Source of the DNA: CAIYWZ01 sp964497925
Lineage (GTDB): Bacteria; Pseudomonadota; Alphaproteobacteria; CAIYWZ01
Assembly: GCA_964497925.1 (NCBI GenBank)
Contig: CAZCFE010000024.1
Location: forward strand, 1 to 13,325
Direction: 5' to 3'
Length of the DNA: 13,325 nucleotides
Below the pieces are notes generated by a model. It was not told the DNA's origin. It did not search any database and worked only from the letters and a program-made list of their open reading frames with translations. The position numbers were made by a program, and so were the translations under genes. This document shows positions 5,729 through 12,566 of the stretch, one piece after another (positions within the stretch are counted from its first letter, which is position 1; every line of letters begins with the position of its first letter).

Positions 5729-6490
5729 TTATGGATACCCATGTTTAAACCAACCTTCTCGAAACAGCCCTGAAACGTGGACTATTTCACCTTCAAGTTC
5801 TTGTGCACCAAGATCGGTATCTTGATATAAATCCTTAATATGCTTGATGAAGTGAGCAGATAGATTCCTTGCATTATCAAAAGTGGATCCTCTTGTTATG
5901 TGAACATAAGCCTTACTTAAAAGATCTTTGATCAAAGAAATCGGCCTTGGTGTTGTGGTGATGATCATTTTTGGGTTTTGACCAAGACGCAGTGTGAAAT
6001 TCAATTGATCATAAAGGTTTTGTGGATGAGGATATTTTGCCAATTCATCAACCCATGCTGCATAAAATTCAGGACCTCTAAGAGCATCTGGCGTTTGCGC
6101 TGAAAAAAGCTGAGCAATAGCACCATTTGGCCACACAAGCTTGGCACAAGAAGAATTATATTGCGGACGTGTCAAAGGCGAGGCAATATTTAAAATACCA
6201 CTTTGCCCTTCCACCATCACACTGCGAACATCATGCTCTGTTTCTCCCACCAAAGCAATTCTTGGGTATTTTCCAGACATTGCAAGTTGATGAATGGTTT
6301 GAGCCCCTGTTCTTGTTTTTCCAAAGCCACGCCCTGCCAAAATCAACCATACATGCCAGTCTTCTTTTGGCATTTTTTGCTCTGGTCTGGCAATTTCATC
6401 CCAATCATATTCCATTTCCAAAAAGCGTTTCTGAGCTTCTTCAAGTAATTCTTCCAAAGAGTAGTCATCTATATCAAAAGAGTTGTTCAT
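5729..6490 (-). CDS. terminase large subunit, GTA/phage type, C-terminally truncated
   Basis: A 253-residue ATPase half of a phage or gene-transfer-agent DNA-packaging motor (gp2/TerL type). Visible: Walker A AGRGFGKT (52-59), Walker B with catalytic Glu AAWVDEL (144-150), coupling motif TTTP (178-181), and the GTA-like stretch QTPDALRGPEF (132-142). Complete family members are over 400 residues and carry a C-terminal RNase H-like nuclease; this one stops right after ELEGEI...LFREGWFKHGYP, so the nuclease is missing and the DNA beyond is the HU terminator. I chose the ATG at 6490 because it has AAGAGG upstream; the open frame to 6577 has no ribosome binding site. Without the nuclease it cannot cut DNA for packaging, so it is a decaying remnant or a repurposed ATPase. 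The ATPase motifs are intact. Confidence 0.85.
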   Translation of the reverse strand: MNNSFDIDDYSLEELLEEAQKRFLEMEYDWDEIARPEQKMPKEDWHVWLILAGRGFGKTRTGAQTIHQLAMSGKYPRIALVGETEHDVRSVMVEGQSGILNIASPLTRPQYNSSCAKLVWPNGAIAQLFSAQTPDALRGPEFYAAWVDELAKYPHPQNLYDQLNFTLRLGQNPKMIITTTPRPISLIKDLLSKAYVHITRGSTFDNARNLSAHFIKHIKDLYQDTDLGAQELEGEIVHVSGLFREGWFKHGYP

Positions 6491-6638
6491 CAGGAACCTC
6501 TTGTATTTTTTTAATTGAAATACGCAAAGATGTGGGGTTTTTAGACAAAACTTGCATAAAGTTCTCCTTTGAAACACCCCCTGCCCTGAGCAATTCTTCC
6601 TGAAAATTCGAATCCCGCATAATCATAATATCTAACAT
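6474..6638 (-). CDS. 54-aa ORF overlapping the terminase start
   Basis: A short ORF (MLDIMIMRDSNFQEELLRAG...EVPDEQLF) whose last 17 bases overlap the terminase gene, so translation is likely coupled. AAAGGTAGG lies 8 bases before the ATG, and a promoter lies at 6672-6700. No domain is recognisable; it is small, acidic-helical with a short basic tail. In gene-transfer-agent clusters the gene immediately before the large terminase encodes a small terminase subunit (g1), so by position this could be a shortened version, but there is no sequence proof. In-frame ATGs at codons 5 and 7 are alternative starts. Confidence 0.55.
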   Translation of the reverse strand: MLDIMIMRDSNFQEELLRAGGVSKENFMQVLSKNPTSLRISIKKIQEVPDEQLF

Positions 6639-6671
6639 TTTTTTTACCTACCTTTCATTTAATATAAAAAT

Positions 6672-6702
6672 ATATTGACAAATATACAACATTTTGTCAA
6701 TA
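6672..6702. promoter_or_regulatory. 10-bp inverted repeat with a -35 box in each arm; operator-like
   Basis: TATTGACAAA (6673-6682) is perfectly repeated inverted as TTTGTCAATA (6693-6702) with a 10-base spacer. Half-sites are thus two helical turns apart, a typical dimeric-repressor layout. Each arm contains TTGACA on its own strand. On the minus strand TTGACA (6695-6700), 17 bases, CAATAT (6672-6677) makes a promoter for the 54-aa ORF and terminase. On the plus strand the same TTGACA is 17 bases before CAATAA. Confidence 0.55.
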
Positions 6703-6736
6703 ATTATTTTTACAACCTTCGGACCAAGAAAATGGA

Positions 6737-6764
6737 TTGCTCTTAATAAAAAATGTAGTATCAT
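6737..6764 (+). promoter_or_regulatory. candidate promoter of the small membrane protein gene
   Basis: TTGCTC (6737-6742), 16-base spacer, TATCAT (6759-6764), with GATCGGAGA between it and the ATG at 6787. Confidence 0.4.
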
Positions 6765-6786
6765 AATGTTTGATCGGAGAAAAAAC

Positions 6787-7092
6787 ATGAAAATTTGGAA
6801 AATAATCGCACTTGGCTTTGTCTTTGCATCACAAAATGTTGTTCAAGGGATTGACTTACCACAAGACGAAAACTCTCTCAATACTCAACCTGAAAGCCCG
6901 CAAGAGCTTGTATTCCTTAGAAATTACTACACAAAAACACAAAATGAAATAGATTTCTTGAGAAGGCAGAATGATCTAATCATCCAAAGAGTTTGGTACA
7001 TTGAAAGGGTCGCTGGCTTTTTCACATACCTATTCATCATGGTAATCATGGCCGAATACCTTAAAAAACAGAGTTCCTTAACCGATACTTAA
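6787..7092 (+). CDS. small membrane/exported protein of unknown function
   Basis: A 101-residue protein I do not recognise. I start it at the ATG at 6787, where CGGAGA precedes a signal-like N-terminus (MKIWKIIALGFVFASQNVVQG); upstream frame extension to a TTG at 6694 has no ribosome binding site. Three parts are visible: signal peptide (1-22), a polar segment with a likely coiled coil (about 45-70, ELVFLRNYYTKTQNEIDFLRR), and a C-terminal transmembrane helix (about 74-93, GFFTYLFIMVIMAEYL) followed by a short cytoplasmic tail. This would leave a coiled-coil domain in the periplasm anchored by one helix. It is divergent from the terminase remnant and unlinked to atpD, which has its own promoter. 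Confidence 0.6.
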   Translation: MKIWKIIALGFVFASQNVVQGIDLPQDENSLNTQPESPQELVFLRNYYTKTQNEIDFLRRQNDLIIQRVWYIERVAGFFTYLFIMVIMAEYLKKQSSLTDT

Positions 7093-7103
7093 GCCAAAAA
7101 ACA

Positions 7104-7159
7104 ATGCTCGAATTTTTCATCTTTGCAAGTCTCATGTGTGATCTGTATTTTTCGAGCAT
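7104..7159. repeat. 9-bp inverted repeat between the small membrane protein gene and atpD
   Basis: ATGCTCGAA (7104-7112) is perfectly inverted as TTCGAGCAT (7151-7159), separated by 38 bases. It could form a stem behind the preceding gene, but no U-run follows, so a terminator role is only possible. The rest of the 217-base gap contains the atpD promoter and a leader of about 90 bases. Confidence 0.4.
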
Positions 7160-7187
7160 GCGCTCCTATTGCTTTGTAAATTAATAG

Positions 7188-7215
7188 TTGACAAGATATT
7201 TATTTGTGTTATATT
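7188..7215 (+). promoter_or_regulatory. promoter of atpD-glyS
   Basis: TTGACA (7188-7193), 16-base spacer, TATATT (7210-7215). A strong match giving a leader of about 90 bases before atpD, consistent with atpD being read independently of any upstream ATP synthase genes. Confidence 0.6.
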
Positions 7216-7309
7216 TAAATTAACAGGGAAAATGATTGCTTGGTGAAATGTATTTGTTATATAGTTATATCCACCAAATGCAATAGATAAATTTAAAGGA
7301 CAAAAAGAG

Positions 7310-8719
7310 ATGAAAGCGCAGAATTACGGTATCGTAACTCAAATTATTGGCCCAGTTGTGGATGTAAAATTTGAAGGAAACGTTCCTGCTATTTTAAATG
7401 CGCTTGAGATAAAGCGTGATGGAGAACAAACTCTGACCTTAGAAGTTGCCCAACATTTGGGCGATGATATTGTGCGCACAATTGCTATGTCCAAAACAGA
7501 CGGCCTGACAAGGGGACAAAAGGTTCTTGATATAGGAAATCCAATTCATGTGCCCGTTGGACCTGAAGTTTTAGGCAGAATTATGAATGTTGTAGGAGAA
7601 CCTGTTGATAACAGAGGCCCCATTAAAACCGCATCAAAATCATCCATTTATGCAAAAGCTCCCAGCTTTAGCGAACAAGCCACTTCATCTGAAATTTTAA
7701 CTACTGGAATTAAAGTTGTAGATCTTTTAGCTCCTTATGCAAAGGGTGGGAAAATTGGTCTTTTCGGGGGTGCAGGCGTTGGAAAAACTGTTTTGATTAT
7801 GGAACTTATCAACAATGTGGCCAAAGCTCACGGCGGATATTCTGTTTTTGCAGGCGTTGGAGAAAGAACACGTGAGGGAAATGACCTTTACCATGAAATG
7901 ATTGACTCAGGCGTGATTGATTTTGAAAAAGGCTCCAAAGCTGCCCTTGTTTACGGGCAAATGAATGAACCGCCTGGAGCGCGCTCAAGGGTTGCATTAA
8001 CAGGTCTGACTCTGGCTGAATACTTCAGAGACCAAGAAGGACAAGATGTTTTGTTGTTCATCGATAATATTTTCAGATTCACACAAGCAGGAGCTGAAAT
8101 TTCTGCGCTTTTAGGAAGAATTCCATCAGCTGTAGGTTATCAGCCAACACTGGCCTACGACATGGGTCTTTTGCAAGAACGCATCACATCCACACACAAA
8201 GGGTCCATTACCAGCGTTCAAGCAATTTATGTTCCAGCTGACGATTTAACAGACCCCGCCCCTGCTGCATCATTTGCACATCTTGATGCAACTACTGTTT
8301 TAAGCCGTCAGATTTCAGAGCTTGGTATTTACCCAGCTGTTGACCCTCTTGATTCCACATCCAGGCTTCTTGATCCACGCGTTGTAGGCCTTGAGCATTA
8401 TGCAGTTGCCACCAAAGTTCAACAAATTTTGCAAACCTATAAATCCTTGCAAGATATTATTGCAATTTTAGGCATGGATGAACTTTCTGAAGAAGACAAA
8501 CTTATTGTGGCAAGAGCGCGAAAAATTCAAAAACTTCTCTCCCAGCCCTTTCATGTTGCACAAACTTTTACGGGAATACCAGGCGTGTTTGTACCATTAA
8601 AAGAAACAATTGAAAGCTTTAAAGCCATCGTAGAAGGTCAGTGCGACGACATTCCAGAAGCAGCATTTTATATGGTTGGCGGACTTGCATCTGTCATCGA
8701 AAAAGCAAAAACAGTATAA
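7310..8719 (+). CDS. atpD: F1Fo ATP synthase subunit beta
   Basis: A 469-residue catalytic beta subunit of the F1 sector, which makes or hydrolyses ATP at the inner membrane; full family length. Key sites: N-terminal beta-barrel (IVTQIIGPVVDVKF), P-loop GGAGVGKT (153-160), GERTREGNDL (184-193) with the catalytic Glu, Walker B LLFIDNIFRFTQAG (248-261), and DELSEED (390-396) in the C-terminal helical domain that meets subunits gamma and epsilon. AAAGGA lies 9 bases before the ATG. Normally atpD sits in atpHAGDC; here it has its own promoter, is preceded by an unrelated gene and followed not by atpC but by glyS, so the ATP synthase operon has been broken up. All catalytic motifs are intact. Confidence 0.98.
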   Translation: MKAQNYGIVTQIIGPVVDVKFEGNVPAILNALEIKRDGEQTLTLEVAQHLGDDIVRTIAMSKTDGLTRGQKVLDIGNPIHVPVGPEVLGRIMNVVGEPVDNRGPIKTASKSSIYAKAPSFSEQATSSEILTTGIKVVDLLAPYAKGGKIGLFGGAGVGKTVLIMELINNVAKAHGGYSVFAGVGERTREGNDLYHEMIDSGVIDFEKGSKAALVYGQMNEPPGARSRVALTGLTLAEYFRDQEGQDVLLFIDNIFRFTQAGAEISALLGRIPSAVGYQPTLAYDMGLLQERITSTHKGSITSVQAIYVPADDLTDPAPAASFAHLDATTVLSRQISELGIYPAVDPLDSTSRLLDPRVVGLEHYAVATKVQQILQTYKSLQDIIAILGMDELSEEDKLIVARARKIQKLLSQPFHVAQTFTGIPGVFVPLKETIESFKAIVEGQCDDIPEAAFYMVGGLASVIEKAKTV

Positions 8720-8731
8720 GGATACAAGAAA

Positions 8732-10735
8732 TTGAGTGAATTTATATTTGAAATCTTAACCCAAGAAATTCCTGCAAGAATGCAAGAAAAAGCATGTCAG
8801 GATTTAAAGAAAATTTTACAAGAACAGCTTGTCCAAGCAAACCTGTCTTTTGAAAATATTGAATCTTTTGTCACACCAAGACGCCTTGTTGTTTGCGCAA
8901 AAGGATTGCCACTATCTCAAAGCACGCAAACTCAAGAAAAAAAAGGCCCCAAAATTGACGCACCAGATCAAGCGCAAAAAGGATTTTTTCAAAGCGTGAA
9001 TATGTCTCCAGAACAATGTCGTCAAGTGGATACAGGAAAAGGAATCTATTGGATGGCCGATGTTGTTCAAGAAGGACTTCCAACTAATCAAGTTTTAGAA
9101 AAAATCATCAAGTACATTTTAAATGAGCTGACCTTTGCAAAATCCATGCGCTGGGGTGATAAGAAAATGACATGGGTTCGTCCCATTGATCAAATCATGC
9201 CTCTTTTTAATGGGCAAAAAGTTGAAGTTCAAGATCTTGAAATTCCTGTCAAAGCAACAACATCTGGTCACCGTTTTATGGGAGAGAAAGAAATTTCCGT
9301 CACTTCATTTGAAGGATATAAATCAGATCTTTTAAAAAATAATGTTATCGTAGACTCTGCTCAGCGCCAAGAAATTATCATCAATCAAATTCAAAAATTG
9401 CTTGAGGGAGGGCCTTACAAGTTGATTCAGGACCCAGGCCTTTTAGCCGAAGTCACGGGCCTTGTTGAATGGCCTCATGTTTTAAAAGGATGCATTGATG
9501 AACAGTTTATGGTTTTGCCAAAAGAGCTTTTAATTGCTGTTTGCAAAAAACACCAACGTTATTTTCTAGCACAAGACGATAAAGGAAACCTTGCCCCATT
9601 TTTCCTTTTTGCAGCAGGAATCACCCCACAAGATGGCGGAAAAACAGTTGTTTGTGGGAACGAGCGTGTTTTACGCGCAAGGCTTTCTGATGGCCTGTTT
9701 TTCTTTCAAACTGATCAAAAGAAAACTCTTCAAGATCACCTTGAAGGTCTAAAAACAAGGGTTTTCCACCAAAAACTTGGATCCATGTTGGAAAAGGTTG
9801 CGCGCATATCAAACCTTGCCATTAAGATTAACCAGGTTACATTTAAACTTGATGAATCACGCATTCTGGAAGCTGCAAATTTGTGTAAGGCTGATCTTGC
9901 AACAGGACTTGTGAATGAATTCCCAGAACTTCAAGGAATTGCAGGAAAATATTATGCAAGACTTCAAAACATGAACGAAGATGTTGCTTTGGCGTTTGAA
10001 GAGCATTATAAGCCACAAGGTCCAAATGATACATGCCCAAAAAACCCATTAAGCGTGATCATTGCTCTTGCCGATAAAATCGATACACTTCTTGGCTTTT
10101 TTAGCATTGGTGAAAAACCAACAGGTTCAAAAGACCCATTTGCTCTGCGCCGGTCAGCCCTTGGCATTATAAGATTGATTTTGGAAAATAACTTATCCTT
10201 CAATCTTTATCAGCTTTTAACTTCCCATATGGAACATTCAGCTGCAGAAGTGTTTGAATTCATTCTAGAGAGATTTAAAGTGATGCTCAAAGATCAGAAT
10301 ATCCCTCATGATGTGATGAATGCGTGTTTGAACCATCAAGATATTAAAGATCAAAATCTTCCAGAAGTTGCAAGAAAAGTTGAATCCATTTCCCATATCA
10401 TGTCGCAAAAAGAAGGGGAAGTTTTAAGAGGCGTTTTCTCAAGAGCCGCCAATATTTTAAAAGGCGTTCAAAACACCGCGCATGTATCACCAGACCTTTT
10501 TGAGCAACAGGAAGAAAAAGACCTTTTTGAAGCGTTTTTTAAAATTCAAGAAGCATCTGATTACACACAAGCCTTCAATGGGTTGTTAACATTAAGCTCC
10601 CCATTAAATGCATTTTTTGATCATGTGACAGTCAATGATCCAAATCCATCCCTTAAAGACAATCGAATCGCCCTGCTCTCCCAAATTCGTGATTTTGCCT
10701 TGCGTTTTGTTGACTTTTATGCATTTTGTGGGTGA
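8732..10735 (+). CDS. glyS: glycine--tRNA ligase beta subunit
   Basis: A 667-residue beta subunit of the bacterial (alpha2beta2) glycyl-tRNA synthetase; beta binds tRNA-Gly and alpha (GlyQ) carries the active site. The family's N-terminus (FIFEILTQEIPARMQ) and blocks such as TSGHRFMG, ATGLVNEFPELQGIAGKYYA (about residue 390-410), KDPFALRRSALG (about 466-477) and the C-terminal anticodon-binding end (NRIALLSQIRD) are all present. Length is near the usual ~690. The start is TTG, 12 bases after atpD, with TAAGGA overlapping the atpD stop, so the two genes share a transcript. The usual partner glyQ is not adjacent and must be elsewhere if the enzyme works. A hairpin terminator follows. Confidence 0.97.
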   Translation: MSEFIFEILTQEIPARMQEKACQDLKKILQEQLVQANLSFENIESFVTPRRLVVCAKGLPLSQSTQTQEKKGPKIDAPDQAQKGFFQSVNMSPEQCRQVDTGKGIYWMADVVQEGLPTNQVLEKIIKYILNELTFAKSMRWGDKKMTWVRPIDQIMPLFNGQKVEVQDLEIPVKATTSGHRFMGEKEISVTSFEGYKSDLLKNNVIVDSAQRQEIIINQIQKLLEGGPYKLIQDPGLLAEVTGLVEWPHVLKGCIDEQFMVLPKELLIAVCKKHQRYFLAQDDKGNLAPFFLFAAGITPQDGGKTVVCGNERVLRARLSDGLFFFQTDQKKTLQDHLEGLKTRVFHQKLGSMLEKVARISNLAIKINQVTFKLDESRILEAANLCKADLATGLVNEFPELQGIAGKYYARLQNMNEDVALAFEEHYKPQGPNDTCPKNPLSVIIALADKIDTLLGFFSIGEKPTGSKDPFALRRSALGIIRLILENNLSFNLYQLLTSHMEHSAAEVFEFILERFKVMLKDQNIPHDVMNACLNHQDIKDQNLPEVARKVESISHIMSQKEGEVLRGVFSRAANILKGVQNTAHVSPDLFEQQEEKDLFEAFFKIQEASDYTQAFNGLLTLSSPLNAFFDHVTVNDPNPSLKDNRIALLSQIRDFALRFVDFYAFCG

Positions 10736-10751
10736 CAAGAATCAAAGAATT

Positions 10752-10774
10752 AAACTTGTATGTTACAAGTTTTT
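10752..10774 (+). terminator. hairpin ending glyS, overlapping the next promoter
   Basis: AAACTTGTA (10752-10760) and TACAAGTTT (10764-10772) form a perfect 9-bp stem with a 3-base loop followed by T residues. It is AT-rich, so termination may be partial. Its left arm and loop contain the -35 box of the following promoter, so it could equally be an operator. Confidence 0.55.
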
Positions 10775-10784
10775 AAGGTATAAT
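10756..10784 (+). promoter_or_regulatory. promoter of the small ORF-iscU unit
   Basis: TTGTAT (10756-10761), 17-base spacer, perfect TATAAT (10779-10784). The -35 lies inside a perfect 9-bp palindrome (10752-10772), which a dimeric regulator could occupy. I see no IscR-type site by eye. Confidence 0.65.
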
Positions 10785-10816
10785 TCGTTATTATATGCGC
10801 AAAGAGTGTGATCATT

Positions 10817-11029
10817 ATGTTTGGAATTCTAACTTGTTTTTGGTGGTGTTTTGGAGCACAAGAGGCGGAAGAGCCAAAACCACAAATATCATCACCGCCA
10901 AATCCTGTAGTGACACAGACGTATGATCACGATGAAAGAAATGGCAGTTTTGATACTGTAGATTTGAATAGATACGAAGAATTCGCAGGTGTACAAAGAA
11001 AACGCTCTGGCGAAAATGAGGAGAAATAA
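10817..11029 (+). CDS. small signal-bearing protein of unknown function upstream of iscU
   Basis: A 70-residue ORF (start ATG 10817; a GTG at 10808 is the alternative) that I do not recognise. The N-terminus MFGILTCFWWCFGAQ is a short hydrophobic segment resembling a minimal signal or anchor; the rest is polar, acidic and proline-rich (EEPKPQISSPP) and ends in a charged tail. Its stop codon is 2 bases before the iscU ATG, and the iscU ribosome binding site (GAGGAGA) lies within its last codons, so the two are translationally coupled. Its perfect -10 promoter is the only visible one for iscU. It may be a leader-type ORF or a small envelope protein. Confidence 0.5.
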   Translation: MFGILTCFWWCFGAQEAEEPKPQISSPPNPVVTQTYDHDERNGSFDTVDLNRYEEFAGVQRKRSGENEEK

Positions 11030-11031
11030 AA

Positions 11032-11412
11032 ATGGCTTATAGCAAAGATGTTGTTGATCACTATGAAAATCCACGTAACGTTGGAGCTCTTGATAAAGAT
11101 TCCCAAAATGTAGGGACTGGACTTGTAGGCGCGCCTGCATGCGGAGATGTAATGAAGCTTCAAATTGAAGTGGGTGATGATGGTCTGATTCGTGATGCAA
11201 AGTTTAAAACATTTGGATGTATGGCCGCAATTGCGTCTTCATCTCTTGCTACAGAATGGATCAAGGGTAAAACTTTAGAAGAAGCCGGGAAAATCAAAAA
11301 TACCGACATTGCCTCCCATTTAGCACTCCCCCCCGTTAAAATCCATTGCTCCATTTTGGCACAAGACGCCATAACTGCAGCAATTGGAAATTATAACGCA
11401 AAGAAGGCTTAA
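11032..11412 (+). CDS. iscU: Fe-S cluster assembly scaffold IscU
   Basis: A 126-residue scaffold on which 2Fe-2S clusters are built from sulfur supplied by IscS and then passed on by HscA/HscB. The three conserved cysteines C37 (PACGD), C63 (FGCMAA) and C106 (IHCSILA), the modulating D39, and the LPPVK motif (99-103) recognised by the HscA chaperone are all present, so it is IscU rather than SufU or a NifU fusion. It is translated from GAGGAGA inside the preceding small gene. The usual iscR-iscS-iscA-hscB neighbours are absent; iscU here is detached. It overlaps the convergent Hcp-like gene by 4 bases. Confidence 0.96.
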   Translation: MAYSKDVVDHYENPRNVGALDKDSQNVGTGLVGAPACGDVMKLQIEVGDDGLIRDAKFKTFGCMAAIASSSLATEWIKGKTLEEAGKIKNTDIASHLALPPVKIHCSILAQDAITAAIGNYNAKKA

Positions 11413-11945
11413 CTAACTCCTGTTGTGGATGTTGTGTTTCGAGTCAAATCAAACATGCTTTCATTCTTTCCCAAAAGAATGCCTTCTTGATCATAGTTAA
11501 AAACTGTGTGCGTATATTTTGTGTAACGAATTGAAAGTATTGCAATTTCTGTAGAATCTGCGTTTGTTTGCTCACCATCAACACTTAAGAGATAACAATT
11601 ATTAAAAACAAGCTGATCCGTTATTTTATTCGTCCCTCCAATATTAGCAAGTGTTACAACTGTTATTTGCTGCACAGGCGAGCCACTCATGAAGGTATTT
11701 TTAAGATCAGATATATAGTTCCCCTTTTGAATTGTAACGGAAAGCGGGCTTGCCGTAATAGTTGCAGAAGAAAAAAGATCAGCTCCAGCCTCAGGGGAAA
11801 CAATTTTTTCAAATGAAAAAGTTGATTTGTATAAAGGACCAAAAACCTCAAATCCTTCGACAGCAGATTTCAATTGAGGAGTGCCAATTGTTGTTTCAAT
11901 GTTAATCATATAGGTTTGAGAACTAGATCCTGCTGTTGCTGCCAT
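11409..11945 (-). CDS. Hcp-like tube protein, copy 1 of 3
   Basis: A 178-residue protein, the last of three tandem paralogues. The segment order fits the T6SS tube protein Hcp (and the related phage tail-tube fold): strands around TFSFEKIV, PLSVTIQKG, a helix (DLKNTFMSG), QITVVTLANIGG, LVFNNCYLLSVD (matching Hcp's 'ITLKEVLVSS' strand), AILSIRYTKYTHTVF (matching 'VTLNFAQVQVDY') and a final FDLTRNT (matching 'WNIRQN'). Hcp rings stack into the tube that a contractile machine fires. By eye it shares roughly two thirds of its residues with copy 2. AAGGGAG precedes the ATG but is buried in a 9-bp hairpin. No other T6SS gene is visible here, so the machine, if any, is elsewhere. Family call is by pattern, not search. 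Confidence 0.68.
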   Translation of the reverse strand: MAATAGSSSQTYMINIETTIGTPQLKSAVEGFEVFGPLYKSTFSFEKIVSPEAGADLFSSATITASPLSVTIQKGNYISDLKNTFMSGSPVQQITVVTLANIGGTNKITDQLVFNNCYLLSVDGEQTNADSTEIAILSIRYTKYTHTVFNYDQEGILLGKNESMFDLTRNTTSTTGVS

Positions 11946-11952
11946 AATATTT

Positions 11953-11990
11953 ATTAACTCCCTTTGAGTTGTAATTCATCAGGAGTTAAT
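11953..11990 (-). promoter_or_regulatory. hairpin covering the ribosome binding site of Hcp-like copy 1
   Basis: On the minus strand ATTAACTCC (11982-11990) pairs perfectly with GGAGTTAAT (11953-11961) across a 20-base loop. The right arm contains the GGAG Shine-Dalgarno core of the gene starting at 11945. Folding would hide the ribosome binding site, a layout seen in RNA thermometers and in translationally controlled leaders. Confidence 0.5.
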
Positions 11991-12025
11991 TCTATAGCAG
12001 TTTAGATTCTATCTCAAGCTATATT

Positions 12026-12544
12026 TTAAGCCGTTGTATTTGTTGCCAAGTCAAACATAGATTCATTTTGCCCAGGAGGAGTCCCATCTTGTTTATGTTG
12101 AAAGACGGTGTGTGTGAATTTTGTGTAACGAATATTTAAAATAGCCGTTTCGGTTCCATCGGCAAGTGTTTTTGTGTCAAGAGACAGCAAATAACAATTA
12201 TTAAAAATAAGCCTGTCACTTATTTTATTTGTTCCCCCAACATTTGAAAGTGTCAATAAGGTGATTTGCGCAATAGGAGATCCATTTAAAAATGTATTTC
12301 GCAAATCAGAAATAAAACCTCCTTTTTGAATTGTAATATTCAATGCCGATGCTGTGATCGTTGCTGATGCAAACAAATCAGCTCCTGCTTCAGGTGCCAC
12401 AATTTTTTCAAATGAAAAAGATGATGCGTATAAGGGGCCATAATCCTGGAATCCATCAATAGTAGAAGAAAGTTGAGGTTTTCCAATAATTGTTTCAATG
12501 TTGATAATATGAGATTGAGATTGAGATGCAGTTGGTGTTGCCAT
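12026..12544 (-). CDS. Hcp-like tube protein, copy 2 of 3
   Basis: 172 residues, middle paralogue. It shares with copy 1 the N-terminal INIETxIGxPQL, GPLY, FSFEKIV, PEAGADLF, SATITAS, TIQKG, FNNCYLLS, IRYTK and NESMFDL blocks. The two differ mainly in surface segments around residues 30-40, 125-135 and 150-158, as expected if the core tube fold is kept while exposed loops drift. AAGGAGC lies ahead of the ATG and the gap to copy 3 is only 22 bases, so copies 3 and 2 are one operon. Copy 1 follows after 80 bases and may also use a weak promoter of its own (TTGAGA 12012-12017, TATAGA 11991-11996, 15-base spacer). As for copy 1, the Hcp assignment rests on strand order and the C-terminal signature. 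Confidence 0.68.
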   Translation of the reverse strand: MATPTASQSQSHIINIETIIGKPQLSSTIDGFQDYGPLYASSFSFEKIVAPEAGADLFASATITASALNITIQKGGFISDLRNTFLNGSPIAQITLLTLSNVGGTNKISDRLIFNNCYLLSLDTKTLADGTETAILNIRYTKFTHTVFQHKQDGTPPGQNESMFDLATNTTA

Positions 12545-12566
12545 TTTATATGCTCCTTTTTATAAA

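Noticed and set aside
6127..6603. 158-codon open frame on the plus strand
   Set aside because: It lies antisense to the terminase, whose Walker motifs prove the minus-strand frame; composition is His/Phe/Ser-rich, typical of a shadow.
7104..7159. Calling the 9-bp inverted repeat a terminator
   Set aside because: No U-run follows the right arm and the loop is 38 bases, so it is listed only as an inverted repeat.
10892..11200. 102-codon minus-strand open frame
   Set aside because: It is antisense to the 3' part of the small ORF and the start of iscU; iscU is certain from its cysteines and LPPVK motif.
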